Positions 53,753 through 62,685 of a DNA stretch of 64,000 nucleotides are shown piece after piece. A program made the translations under genes and the position numbers. This stretch comes from Candidatus Dormiibacterota bacterium (GTDB taxonomy: Bacteria > Chloroflexota > Dormibacteria > Dormibacterales > Dormibacteraceae), in NCBI GenBank assembly GCA_024280995.1, contig JAMXLM010000036.1, forward strand, positions 33,850 to 97,849. The letters run 5' to 3'. The first letter of the stretch is position 1; the number at the start of each line of letters is the position of its first letter. The notes below the pieces were generated by a model. The model was not told the origin of the DNA, searched no databases, and was given only the letters and a program-made list of their open reading frames with translations.

Positions 53753-54492
53753 TGGCCGACAAGACGATCACCGTTCGCGCAGCCCGCTTCGACCCGGAGC
53801 ACGACAAGGAGCCGAGATTGCAGTCGTACGAGGTCCCCTTCTACGACGAGAGCATGGTCGTGCTCGACGCGCTCAACCACATCAAGAACCACATCGACGG
53901 CAGCCTCAGCTACCGGTGGTCGTGTCGCATGGGCATCTGCGGCAGCTGCGGAATGATGGTGAACGGGACGCCGAAGCTGACGTGCAACGCGTTCCTGCGC
54001 GACTACTGGCCGCGCCCGGTCGTGGTCCAGCCGCTGAACAACTTTCCCCTCATCCGCGACCTCGTCATCGACATGGACGACTTCATGCACAAGCTGAAGT
54101 CCATCAAGCCCTGGATCATCCGCAAGCAGGAGCTGCCGCTCGGGGCGGGCGAGCACCGGCAGACCAACGAGCAGATCGACGACTTCCGCCAGTTCAGCGA
54201 ATGCATCAACTGCATGCTCTGCTACGCCGCTTGCCCGATCTACGGGCTCAACGAAGAGTTTCTCGGCCCCGCCGCGACCGCGCTTGCTCGGCGCTATAAC
54301 CTGGATTCGCGCGACGAGGGGCTGAAGGACAGGTTGCCCGTAGTCGCCGAGGCGGAAGGCATCTGGGAGTGCAGCTTCGTCGGCGAATGCTCGGTGGTCT
54401 GCCCGAAGGGGGTCGACCCGGCCAAGGCGATCCAGCAGACCAAGCTCGACACGACTATGCGATTCGTCCTTCCGTACGGCAACCGCGAGTGA
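53752..54492 (+). CDS. frdB: Fumarate reductase/succinate dehydrogenase iron-sulfur subunit
   Basis: SCRMGICGSCGMMVNGTPKLTC, CINCMLCYAACPIYG, CSFVGECSVVCPKGVDP. Confidence 0.95.
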   Translation: MADKTITVRAARFDPEHDKEPRLQSYEVPFYDESMVVLDALNHIKNHIDGSLSYRWSCRMGICGSCGMMVNGTPKLTCNAFLRDYWPRPVVVQPLNNFPLIRDLVIDMDDFMHKLKSIKPWIIRKQELPLGAGEHRQTNEQIDDFRQFSECINCMLCYAACPIYGLNEEFLGPAATALARRYNLDSRDEGLKDRLPVVAEAEGIWECSFVGECSVVCPKGVDPAKAIQQTKLDTTMRFVLPYGNRE

Positions 54493-54890
54493 GCACAGAA
54501 GCCCAGGCCGCGCCCCGGGAATTCGGGTGGCGCATGCCGCTCAACTGGTGGACGCGCCAGCGCCACTACTTCCTCTATATGCTGCGCGAGTTCACGGCGC
54601 TGCCGATGGCGCTGTGGCTCATCTGGCTGCTGTACGAGATCAGCGGTTTGCGGAGCGGCGCCCATGGCTACACCCCGCCGCGCTCTGGGCTGTTCGTCGC
54701 GTTCAGCGTCGTCGTCCTGCTGTTCTCGCTCTATCACAGCTACACGTTCCTGAAGCTGGCCGGGGTGATCATGCGGATCAAGGTGCTGGATCGGCAGATC
54801 CCCTCGCGGGTGATCGTGTTCACGATGTTCGGCGCGTGGGCGGTCGCGTCCGCGGTGATCGCCTTCGTCCTCATCTGGTTCGCGCGATGA
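54489..54890 (+). CDS. frdC: Fumarate reductase membrane subunit C
   Basis: NWWTRQRHYFLYMLREFTALPMALWLIWLLYEI, FrdC-like; in cluster. Confidence 0.85.
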   Translation: MSTEAQAAPREFGWRMPLNWWTRQRHYFLYMLREFTALPMALWLIWLLYEISGLRSGAHGYTPPRSGLFVAFSVVVLLFSLYHSYTFLKLAGVIMRIKVLDRQIPSRVIVFTMFGAWAVASAVIAFVLIWFAR

Positions 54891-55279
54891 ACGCTGAGCA
54901 CAGGCCCCGGACCGCGATCGACCATCTCTTCTTCTGGTTCATGTTCGCCAACGGCGGCGTGATCACCGCGCTGCTCATGCCCGTGCACGTGCTGGTGCAG
55001 GGCATCCTCGGCCCGCTCGGGGTGGTGCCTGTCGTCGACCAGCACTACGACACCTACGCCAACGTGATCGGCAACCCGCTGGTCAAGCTCTACCTGCTTG
55101 TGCTGATCGGCTTCGCCTTCTTCCATTTCGCGCACCGGCTGCGCTACCTGCTGGCGGATTTCGGCGTCCCGGCTGCGAAAAGCCTTCCCGCCCAGGTGAT
55201 CTTCTACGGAGGCGCGGTTGTGGTGATACTCGTCACCATCTGGATTCTCCTTACGACCATCCCGATCTCCTTCGGCTAG
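54887..55279 (+). CDS. frdD: Fumarate reductase membrane subunit D
   Basis: HLFFWFMFANGGVITALLMPVHVLVQGILGPLG..., FrdD-like; in cluster. Confidence 0.85.
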   Translation: MNAEHRPRTAIDHLFFWFMFANGGVITALLMPVHVLVQGILGPLGVVPVVDQHYDTYANVIGNPLVKLYLLVLIGFAFFHFAHRLRYLLADFGVPAAKSLPAQVIFYGGAVVVILVTIWILLTTIPISFG

Positions 55280-55283
55280 CGCC

Positions 55284-56627
55284 GTGTTCAAGGTCGAGGT
55301 CGTCCGGGCCGGGGAGCTCGGCAACGCGAGCTTTGTCGTGTCCGATCCGGAGCGTGGGGTCGGTCTTGTCATCGATCCCATCCGTGACATTGAGCGCTAC
55401 CTGACGATCGCCCACGGCCAGGACGTCCGCCTGACGCACGCCCTCGACACGCACCTCCACAACGATTACGTCTCGGGGCGCGGGGAGCTGGCGGCCGAGG
55501 TCGGCGCGAAAGTCGACGAGCTTGTCGCCGGTGATGACCTTCCGCTGGGAAGCGTCACCATCCGCGCGCTCCACACGCCCGGCCACACTCCCGACCACAA
55601 GAGCTATCTGCTGCTCGACGGCGGCAGGCCGCGTGTACTGTTCTCGGGCGGCGCGGTGATGCTGGGCGCCATCGCGCGAACCGACCTGTTCGGTCCGCAC
55701 CTCGCCGTGCACCTCGCGCTCGAAGCGTTGACCACGCTGCAGGTCCGCCTGCGCGGATTGCCCGACGACGTCGGTGTTTACCCGACGCACGGCGGCGGTT
55801 CGTTCTGCGGGACGGGTGGCCGCAGTGGCTTCGCCACGACGCTCGGGGTCGAGCGCGAGTCGAACCCCTTCTTCCAGACCACCGAGGTGATGCCCTTCCT
55901 CGCCCGGGCGCTCAACCAGCCGCGGTACCCGACGTACTACCGCGATATGGCCGCGATCAACCGCGGAGGCGCCCCGCTGATCGGCATCACGCTGCCGGCC
56001 CTCGCGAGGCTTACCCCGGACGAGGTCGCGCGGATGATGGACGAGGGCGCCGCTGTGGTTGACGTCCGCGTGGGCCGCGAGTACGACGGCGCGCACATCC
56101 CGGGCAGCTACAACATCGGCATCGACGGACCCGTGAGCGCCTGGGTGGGATGGTTGATCGCGCGAGGGCGGCCGATCGTGCTGGCGGGTGCGAGCGAGGT
56201 CGAGCATCGCAAGGCCCAGCGCCAGCTGCTTCGCATCGGATTCGACACGATCGCGGGAGAGCTGGGCGGCGGCATGGACGCGTGGAGCTCCAGCGGCCGC
56301 GAGCTGACGAGCTTCGAGACGGTCGACGTCGAGGACCTGGCCCATTGGGTCCTCAGCGCGGAGCCGATGACCGTGGTCGACGTGCGCGACGAGCACGAGT
56401 GGACGGAGGGTCACGTGCCCGGTGCCGTCCACATATACGTGCCGGACGTGCCGGCCCGAGCAGATGAGATTCCGCGCGACGCACCGGTCGCCGTGCACTG
56501 CGCGTCGGGTTATCGCGCCGGCATCGCGGCGAGCGTCCTGGAGCAGGCCGGCCTGCACCGCATCATCCACGTGCACGGCGAGTACTCCGACTGGGATCGC
56601 CTGCATCTCGCCGAGTCGCGACCTTAA
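55284..56627 (+). CDS. MBL-fold (persulfide dioxygenase-like) protein with two rhodanese domains
   Basis: LTHALDTHLHNDYVSGRGELA (HxHxDH-like), LHTPGHTPDHKSYLLL; VVDVRVGREYDGAHIPGSYNI and VVDVRDEHEWTEGHVPGAVHI...VAVHCASGYRAG. Confidence 0.88.
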   Translation: MFKVEVVRAGELGNASFVVSDPERGVGLVIDPIRDIERYLTIAHGQDVRLTHALDTHLHNDYVSGRGELAAEVGAKVDELVAGDDLPLGSVTIRALHTPGHTPDHKSYLLLDGGRPRVLFSGGAVMLGAIARTDLFGPHLAVHLALEALTTLQVRLRGLPDDVGVYPTHGGGSFCGTGGRSGFATTLGVERESNPFFQTTEVMPFLARALNQPRYPTYYRDMAAINRGGAPLIGITLPALARLTPDEVARMMDEGAAVVDVRVGREYDGAHIPGSYNIGIDGPVSAWVGWLIARGRPIVLAGASEVEHRKAQRQLLRIGFDTIAGELGGGMDAWSSSGRELTSFETVDVEDLAHWVLSAEPMTVVDVRDEHEWTEGHVPGAVHIYVPDVPARADEIPRDAPVAVHCASGYRAGIAASVLEQAGLHRIIHVHGEYSDWDRLHLAESRP

Positions 56628-56672
56628 CGAGGGCCGCCAAATAGCGAAGTTTCCATCTTCGCGGTGACCTTC

Positions 56673-56678
56673 TAGACT
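56673..56678 (+). promoter_or_regulatory. -10-like box TAGACT upstream of the 56698 hydrolase
   Basis: TAGACT then CCCGGCGGAGGTGGCTGTG-ATG. Confidence 0.45.
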
Positions 56679-56697
56679 CCCGGCGGAGGTGGCTGTG

Positions 56698-58062
56698 ATG
56701 AGGATGAGATTCTTTGTCGCGCTTGTCGGCGCGGTCGTCGCGTTGTGCACGGTACCGGTGGCGGCATCCGCCGCGACCAACACGATCACCGGCGCGCTGC
56801 CCGACGGAGCGACCTATCTGATCGAGGCTCCGGGCAACTGGAACGGCACCGTGCTCCTGTACAGCCACGGCTACGTCACGCCAGGGTCGCCAAACCCGGC
56901 GCGAGACGTCGGTGACCCCGCCACGCGCCTGTTCCTGCTGAACGCCGGCTATGCGCTCGCGGGGTCCTCGTACGCGCACGCCGGGTGGGCGCTGCAGGAG
57001 GCGATCCCGGACCAGATCGCGACCCTCGACATCTTTGACGCGCAGGTGGGCCGGCCCACGCGCACCATCGCCTGGGGCCACTCATTGGGCGGCATCATCA
57101 CCGCCGGTCTGCTGCAGACGCATCCAGGACGATTCGACGCCGCGCTGCCGATGTGCGGCGTGGTCGCCGGAGGCGTGGCGGTCTGGAACGAAGGCCTCGA
57201 TGGCGAGTTCGCTCTCAAGACGCTGCTGGCCCCGACCTCGAACCTGCAGCTCGTCCGGATCTCGAACCCCGGCGCAAACTTTGTCCTCTCAGAGCAGATC
57301 CTGGGAGCCGCCCAGGCGACTCCACAGGGACGGGCTCGAATAGCTCTGGCCGCGGCCGTCGGCGACCTTCCCGGCTGGTTCGATCCGGCGTCACCCGAAC
57401 CGGCGGCGACCGATTTCTCGAGCCAGGAGACCAACCAGTTCAAATGGCTGTCCCAGGTGGATGGGCCGTTCCTCTTCTTCCTGCGGGCCGAGCTCGAGGC
57501 GCGCGCGGGCGGCAACCCGTCCTGGAACACCGGTGTCAACTACGAGAAGCAGCTGGCCAATTCGATCGACGACATCGAGGTTCAGGCGCTGTACCAGCAG
57601 GCCGGTCTAAGCCTGAGCGACGACCTGGCTGCCCTGGGGGCGGCACCTCGCGTCACCGCGGACCAGAGCGCCGTCGACTACCTGACCCAGAACATCGTTT
57701 TCAACGGGGACCTTGGCGGCAAGCCGGTCCTTACCATCCACACGACCGGCGACGGCCTGGTGCTCAACTCCGACGAGCAGGCTTACCGATCGGTCGCGCA
57801 GGATGCCAAGGACAGCCAGCTGCTGCGCCAGGCGTTCGTACATCGAGCCGGCCACTGCACGTTCACCCCGGCAGAGACCGTGGCGGCGCTGCAGGCGCTC
57901 GTGACCCGGCTGAACACTGGACAGTGGACCAGCCTTGCCGACCCGGCCAACCTGGACGCCGCGGCGGCGGCGCTGGGTCCCGGGCTCAACATCGCGCCAC
58001 CGTCCTACATCGCGTTCGAGCCGGCGCCGTTCCTGCGCCCGTTCGACACGGGTCCCCAGTGA
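56698..58062 (+). CDS. Secreted alpha/beta hydrolase
   Basis: Signal peptide RFFVALVGAVVALCTVPVAASAA; TVLLYSHGYV, IAWGHSLGGIITAGLLQ; GTG 56689 alternative start. Confidence 0.88.
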   Translation: MRMRFFVALVGAVVALCTVPVAASAATNTITGALPDGATYLIEAPGNWNGTVLLYSHGYVTPGSPNPARDVGDPATRLFLLNAGYALAGSSYAHAGWALQEAIPDQIATLDIFDAQVGRPTRTIAWGHSLGGIITAGLLQTHPGRFDAALPMCGVVAGGVAVWNEGLDGEFALKTLLAPTSNLQLVRISNPGANFVLSEQILGAAQATPQGRARIALAAAVGDLPGWFDPASPEPAATDFSSQETNQFKWLSQVDGPFLFFLRAELEARAGGNPSWNTGVNYEKQLANSIDDIEVQALYQQAGLSLSDDLAALGAAPRVTADQSAVDYLTQNIVFNGDLGGKPVLTIHTTGDGLVLNSDEQAYRSVAQDAKDSQLLRQAFVHRAGHCTFTPAETVAALQALVTRLNTGQWTSLADPANLDAAAAALGPGLNIAPPSYIAFEPAPFLRPFDTGPQ

Positions 58063-58066
58063 CGTC

Positions 58067-58888
58067 CTAGCTCTTTCGAGCTCGACCGGCTGTCTGTCGT
58101 TTGGCGGGCCTGGCCTTCCGGGCCCGCCAGATCTCTTCGGAAGGCCACTGGCTTGCCCATTCCGCCGTCACGTACTGGTAGTAGGGATGGTCCTTGGCGC
58201 CCTCAGGCGCGTACAGCTCTCGGAAGTCGAGCACCTCGAACCCGGCCCGTACCAGGATCTGGAACAGCTCCGAATGGCTGACGTGAAACTCGGTGCTCGC
58301 TCCGACCTCGTCGTCGGTCCAGTCGAGGCGGTGCATCCCCTTCAGCGGCCGGACGAGCTGCCGGCCGATCCGCTCGTTGTCGGCCGAGCAAACCATCTCC
58401 AGGTCCGTCGAGCGCATGAACACCAGCTCACCGCCCGGGCGGAGGAGCCGTGCCGCCTCGGGGATCCACTTGTCGGGATCGCACCACAACGAGGCGCCGT
58501 ACTCCGAGAAGGCCAGGTCGAATGACTGGTCGGGCAGCGGCACAGCCTCGGCGTTGGCCTGCAGGAATTCGAGCCCGAGCCCGAACCTCTCGTTCATCTC
58601 GCGCGCGGTGTCGAGCTGCGCCGGCGTGATGTCGACCCCAAGCACGCGTTTGGCGCCGTGCCGCTTGAGCCAGGCGCCGAAGTAGGCGGTCCCGCATCCG
58701 AGCTCGATGACCTCCAGGCCGCGAAGCTTGGGAAGCACCTTGATCTCCGATTCGGGCGTGTGCCACTTCCCCCAGGTGATCTCCTTCTCGGCCCATGCCT
58801 CCGCGGCGTTGGCGGCCGTGAAGTTCGCGTTGGAGACGGTCCACACCTCGCGGTTGCGGATGGCGTAGTCGGGAAGGCGTCCAGGCAT
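58067..58888 (-). CDS. Class I SAM-dependent methyltransferase
   Basis: GLEVIELGCGTAYFGAWLKRHGAKRVLGVDITPAQL. Confidence 0.92.
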   Translation of the reverse strand: MPGRLPDYAIRNREVWTVSNANFTAANAAEAWAEKEITWGKWHTPESEIKVLPKLRGLEVIELGCGTAYFGAWLKRHGAKRVLGVDITPAQLDTAREMNERFGLGLEFLQANAEAVPLPDQSFDLAFSEYGASLWCDPDKWIPEAARLLRPGGELVFMRSTDLEMVCSADNERIGRQLVRPLKGMHRLDWTDDEVGASTEFHVSHSELFQILVRAGFEVLDFRELYAPEGAKDHPYYQYVTAEWASQWPSEEIWRARKARPAKRQTAGRARKS

Positions 58889-58937
58889 CGCCTAAGAGAC
58901 GCGCCTGTAAAGGCGCCAGAGGTTGGTCGTGTCGGTG

Positions 58938-60227
58938 TCAAGCATCCGTGGTCGCCGCCTCCAGCAGCGCCGCGAATTTGCGCCGTGCCGCCTCTCGCCG
59001 TGTGGGGACGTGCTCGCGCGGCCACATCCCTTCTGGCGCGCGGTAGCCCGCGAGGAACTGACGGGCCACGGAGACGCGGTGCACCTCGTCAGGGCCGTCG
59101 TAGATCCGCGCCGCGCGGGCGTGGCGGTACATCTCCTCGAGAGGAAGGTCCGACGAGTAGCCCAGCGAGCCGTGGATCTGGATGGCGCGGTCGATGACGT
59201 CGTGCAGCACCTTCGCGCCGAAGAACTTGATCATCGAGATCTCTTTACGCGCGGCCGGCGCGCCCTGCGTGTCGATGACCCATGCCGCATGCAGGGTCAT
59301 CAGGCGTGCGGCCTGCATCTCGGCCGCCGAGTCGGCGATCCAGTTCTGTACCGTCTCGTGGCTCGCGAGCTTCTTGCCGAATGCCTCGCGCTGCAGCGCG
59401 CGCTCGCACAGCATGTCGAACGCGCGGCGCGCCTGCCCAAGCCAGCGCATGCAGTGGTGGATGCGCCCCGGACCGAGGCGCGCCTGGGCGATGAGAAAGC
59501 CCTGGCCGCGCTCGCCGAGCACGTTGTCGGCGGGCACGCGGACGTTGTCGTAGATCACCTCGGCGTGGCCGTAACCGAATCGCTCGTGCTCGCCCGCGAG
59601 AGTCGGGATGTTGCGGAGGCGCTTCAATCCCGGCGAATCGCTGGGGACGATCAACATCGACGCCCGCTCGTACGCGTCGGCCTTCAGTTCGGTCACGACC
59701 ATGGCGATCAAGAAGTCCGCGATCATGCCGTTCGACGTGAACCACTTGTGGCCGTTGATGACCCACTCGTCACCGTCGAGCTCCGCGGTCGTGGACAGCG
59801 TCGTGGGATCCGAGCCCGCGGTGTTGGGCTCGGTCATCGAGAACGCTGAGCGGATCCTGCCGTCGAGCAGGGGATAGAGCCAGCGCTCCTTCTGCTCGGG
59901 CGTGCCGAAGTGGGCGAGGATCTCGGAGTTGCCCGAGTCCGGCGCCTGGTTGCCGAAGACGATCGGGCCCCACACCGAAGCGCCTTCGATCTCGTGCATG
60001 AGACCGAGCTTCACCTGGCCGTAACCCTGGCCGCCGAGCTCCGGCGGGAGGTGGGTCGCCCACAGCTTCTGCCGCTTGACCTCCTCCTGGAGCGGCCGGA
60101 TGGCATTGCGGAAGCCGCGCTCGTCGACGTCGAGGACCTCGAGCGGATAGACCTCGTCGTGCATGAAGCGGCGCATCCACTCGAGCTTCTTCTCGAAATC
60201 GGGCTCGGTCGAGAAATCCCAGCTCAC
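58938..60227 (-). CDS. Acyl-CoA dehydrogenase (ACAD10/11-like)
   Basis: FSMTEPNTAGSDPTTLSTTA, WVINGHKWFTSNG, CERALQREAFGKKLASHETVQNWIADSAAEMQAAR, YDGPDEVHRVSVARQFL. Confidence 0.92.
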   Translation of the reverse strand: MSWDFSTEPDFEKKLEWMRRFMHDEVYPLEVLDVDERGFRNAIRPLQEEVKRQKLWATHLPPELGGQGYGQVKLGLMHEIEGASVWGPIVFGNQAPDSGNSEILAHFGTPEQKERWLYPLLDGRIRSAFSMTEPNTAGSDPTTLSTTAELDGDEWVINGHKWFTSNGMIADFLIAMVVTELKADAYERASMLIVPSDSPGLKRLRNIPTLAGEHERFGYGHAEVIYDNVRVPADNVLGERGQGFLIAQARLGPGRIHHCMRWLGQARRAFDMLCERALQREAFGKKLASHETVQNWIADSAAEMQAARLMTLHAAWVIDTQGAPAARKEISMIKFFGAKVLHDVIDRAIQIHGSLGYSSDLPLEEMYRHARAARIYDGPDEVHRVSVARQFLAGYRAPEGMWPREHVPTRREAARRKFAALLEAATTDA

Positions 60228-61135
60228 AGCAGCTCAATCCCTGAGTCGATCATGCCGACGATCGTATCCGTCAACCCTTCGTACATGGGGTCGGGACGAC
60301 GGCCCTTCCGGTGGAGCATGAGGTTGTAGCCGAAGATCGACGCGTACTTGTAGAGCGACATCGCGATGTACCAGCGCATCTCCGACTCCTCCACACCGTA
60401 GAGCTGCATGAGCTCGCTTTGCGGCACCGCGGGCCAGTCGCCCGGGTGGTGTCCGGCGACGATGCACAGCGCGCCGAGGTCGAGCAGGGGCTGGCCGATC
60501 TGCCCGATCTCCCAATCCAGCACGGTCGTGACCCGGGGGCCGGTGAACAGCATGTTCCCGTAGTGGTAGTCGCCGTGGACGAGCGTCGGCGGTCGCTCGG
60601 TGGGCACGTGCGCGGCCAGCAGGCCACCGAGCTCGCCCGCCCGCTGCGTGAGCTCCTCCGGCGCGCGCTGCATGAGCGCTCCCCAGCGCATCATCTCGGC
60701 CTCCAGCGGCATGGCCTCCTCGTCCCCGATCCCGGTCTCGGCGACCGGCAGCGCCTGCAGCCTCTTGAGCACCTCCACCGCGCTCGCTCCGATGTCTCGC
60801 GGAGTCTGCTCGCGGGCGGTCTGCTCGATGCGCACACCTGGCGCTCGCTCCATGAGGATGAACGGGCGGCCGTCGATCACCGGGTCGCTGCTCATCTTCT
60901 CGATCGCGGGCGCGGGCAGGCCGGCGCGGTGCAGCGCGGCCATGATGCGTCCCTGCCGGACGACGTCCGCCGGGCCGGCGATGCGTGTCCCCGGCGGTGG
61001 GATCCGCAGCACGAACCGGCCGCGCTCGGTGTCGACGAAATAGGTGAAACCGGAATGGCCGTCCGGTATCGGTGCGATCCCGTCGACACGAAAGCCGAGC
61101 ACCGCCTGGAGGTCGGATCGAATCGTCTCGGTCAT
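60224..61135 (-). CDS. APH-type phosphotransferase (ACAD10/11 kinase-like)
   Basis: FVLRIPPPGTRI, LVHGDYHYGNMLFTGPRVTTVLDWEIGQIGQPLLDLG. Confidence 0.92.
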   Translation of the reverse strand: MTETIRSDLQAVLGFRVDGIAPIPDGHSGFTYFVDTERGRFVLRIPPPGTRIAGPADVVRQGRIMAALHRAGLPAPAIEKMSSDPVIDGRPFILMERAPGVRIEQTAREQTPRDIGASAVEVLKRLQALPVAETGIGDEEAMPLEAEMMRWGALMQRAPEELTQRAGELGGLLAAHVPTERPPTLVHGDYHYGNMLFTGPRVTTVLDWEIGQIGQPLLDLGALCIVAGHHPGDWPAVPQSELMQLYGVEESEMRWYIAMSLYKYASIFGYNLMLHRKGRRPDPMYEGLTDTIVGMIDSGIELL

Positions 61136-61716
61136 TCGAGGTGCGCCACGTCGCCCAGCGATCCGACCATACGGCGATCGCCGAGCACGCGAATCGTGCT
61201 GATGCTCGTGTAGTACGGCAGCAGGCGCAGGCTACCCGGCTCGAGGTGAAGCGTGTCGGTAAGGCAGGCGAGTATCGACGCGGCGTGGCTTACGAGCACG
61301 ACTCGCCCGCCCTCGTGCTTCGCGACGACGTCGTCGATCACCGCGCGCATTCGCGCCACCGCCGACTCCGGTGTCTCCTGGAAGTCGAGTCTTCCGTCTT
61401 CGGTGATCACCAGCGGCATCTCGACCAGGCGCCGGTCGACCTGCGCATCCTCGGTGATCGCGCGCGCAGTCTCCATCGCTCGCCTGTATGGACTTGTGTA
61501 AACGGCGGCCGGCTGACTATTGCGGATGCGGCGGCCGACGCGTTCTGCCTGGTCGCGACCCAGCGTGCTCAGCGGCGGATCGTCGGCCTCCTGCATCTCG
61601 CGGTAGCAATCGGCGTGGCGCACGAGCCAGATCTCGCTTGTGCCTTCGACGTCGATCAGGAATGCCTTCTCGAGCGCCAGCATCGCCTTCGTCACGTGCT
61701 CGACCTGGGTGGCCAC
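61132..61716 (-). CDS. Histidine phosphatase family protein
   Basis: EIWLVRHADCYREMQEADDPPLSTLGRDQAERVG, VYTSPYRRAMETARAI, VVLVSHAASILACL. Confidence 0.9.
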   Translation of the reverse strand: MATQVEHVTKAMLALEKAFLIDVEGTSEIWLVRHADCYREMQEADDPPLSTLGRDQAERVGRRIRNSQPAAVYTSPYRRAMETARAITEDAQVDRRLVEMPLVITEDGRLDFQETPESAVARMRAVIDDVVAKHEGGRVVLVSHAASILACLTDTLHLEPGSLRLLPYYTSISTIRVLGDRRMVGSLGDVAHLE

Positions 61717-61733
61717 GGGTAAGATTCGACCAC

Positions 61734-62243
61734 ATGCTCCGGTTGGCGGGCATCGTCGCCCTCTTCGTCCTAGCAGCCTGTGGCCAGTCAAGCGTCAGCT
61801 CTGGACCGTCGCCATCGCCTGTGATCGCGGCGGGGAACTGGAACGAGAACCTGAAGCTCAGCGGCGATGTGCCGGGGCAGATCACAGGCGTAGTGCCGGA
61901 CCAGGGCTCGCAGCAGACGTTCTGCTCGGGTACGAAGGTGCGCGACGGCGACATCTGGTCGGACAGCTTCTATGCGGTGGTCGACACGAGCGGAAACGAG
62001 TGGCAGCTGAACATCCTGGTCGAGAACTTCCGGGGCCCCGGCACGTACGGCAACCGCGACGTGAAGATCTCCCTGCAGTCGCCGGACAACTCGCGCGCCT
62101 GGCTCAACCAGGACACGGACAAGGTGACGTTCACCATCGACCGCACGTTTCAGTCCGGCACGCTCGACGCGTTCCTGACCAACGCCTCCTCGGGCAAGGG
62201 CGCCGCCGAGCACATCACCGGCAGCTGGAACTGTCGCGGGTAA
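61734..62243 (+). CDS. Putative lipoprotein
   Basis: MLRLAGIVALFVLAACGQSS lipobox LAAC. Confidence 0.82.
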   Translation: MLRLAGIVALFVLAACGQSSVSSGPSPSPVIAAGNWNENLKLSGDVPGQITGVVPDQGSQQTFCSGTKVRDGDIWSDSFYAVVDTSGNEWQLNILVENFRGPGTYGNRDVKISLQSPDNSRAWLNQDTDKVTFTIDRTFQSGTLDAFLTNASSGKGAAEHITGSWNCRG

Positions 62244-62665
62244 TGGAGGTTCACTTCGATGGTCACTGCTTCGGCTGCGGCCCGCTGAACCCGGACGGCC
62301 TGCAGCTCAAGTTCGAACCGTTGGAGGGCGGCACGACGGTCGCCTACTACGAGGTACCGGCGCGATTTCAGTCGTGGGCGGGGATGGCCCACGGCGGCAT
62401 CGTCTCCCTGATGCTGGACGAGGCGGTCGGATGGGCCGCCTGGCACGCCGGGCACCCTGGCGTGACCGGGCGCCTGCAGGTGTCGCTGAGGCGGCCCTTG
62501 AAGCTGGGGGAGAGGGTGCGGATCGTCGGCCAGGTCGAAAACGTCCGCCGGACCCTGGTCTACGTCAGCGCCTTCGTCGAGAACGCCGAGGACGGTTCGC
62601 GCGTCGCCGACGCCACCGCAACCCTGATGGAAGTGAAGACGGTAGTCGAGTCCATCGAGCGGTAG
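62243..62665 (+). CDS. PaaI-like hotdog thioesterase
   Basis: CFGCGPLNPDGLQLKFEP, SWAGMAHGGIVSLMLDEAVGWAA. Confidence 0.9.
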   Translation: MEVHFDGHCFGCGPLNPDGLQLKFEPLEGGTTVAYYEVPARFQSWAGMAHGGIVSLMLDEAVGWAAWHAGHPGVTGRLQVSLRRPLKLGERVRIVGQVENVRRTLVYVSAFVENAEDGSRVADATATLMEVKTVVESIER

Positions 62666-62685
62666 TCACAATTCGTCCTGTGGGC

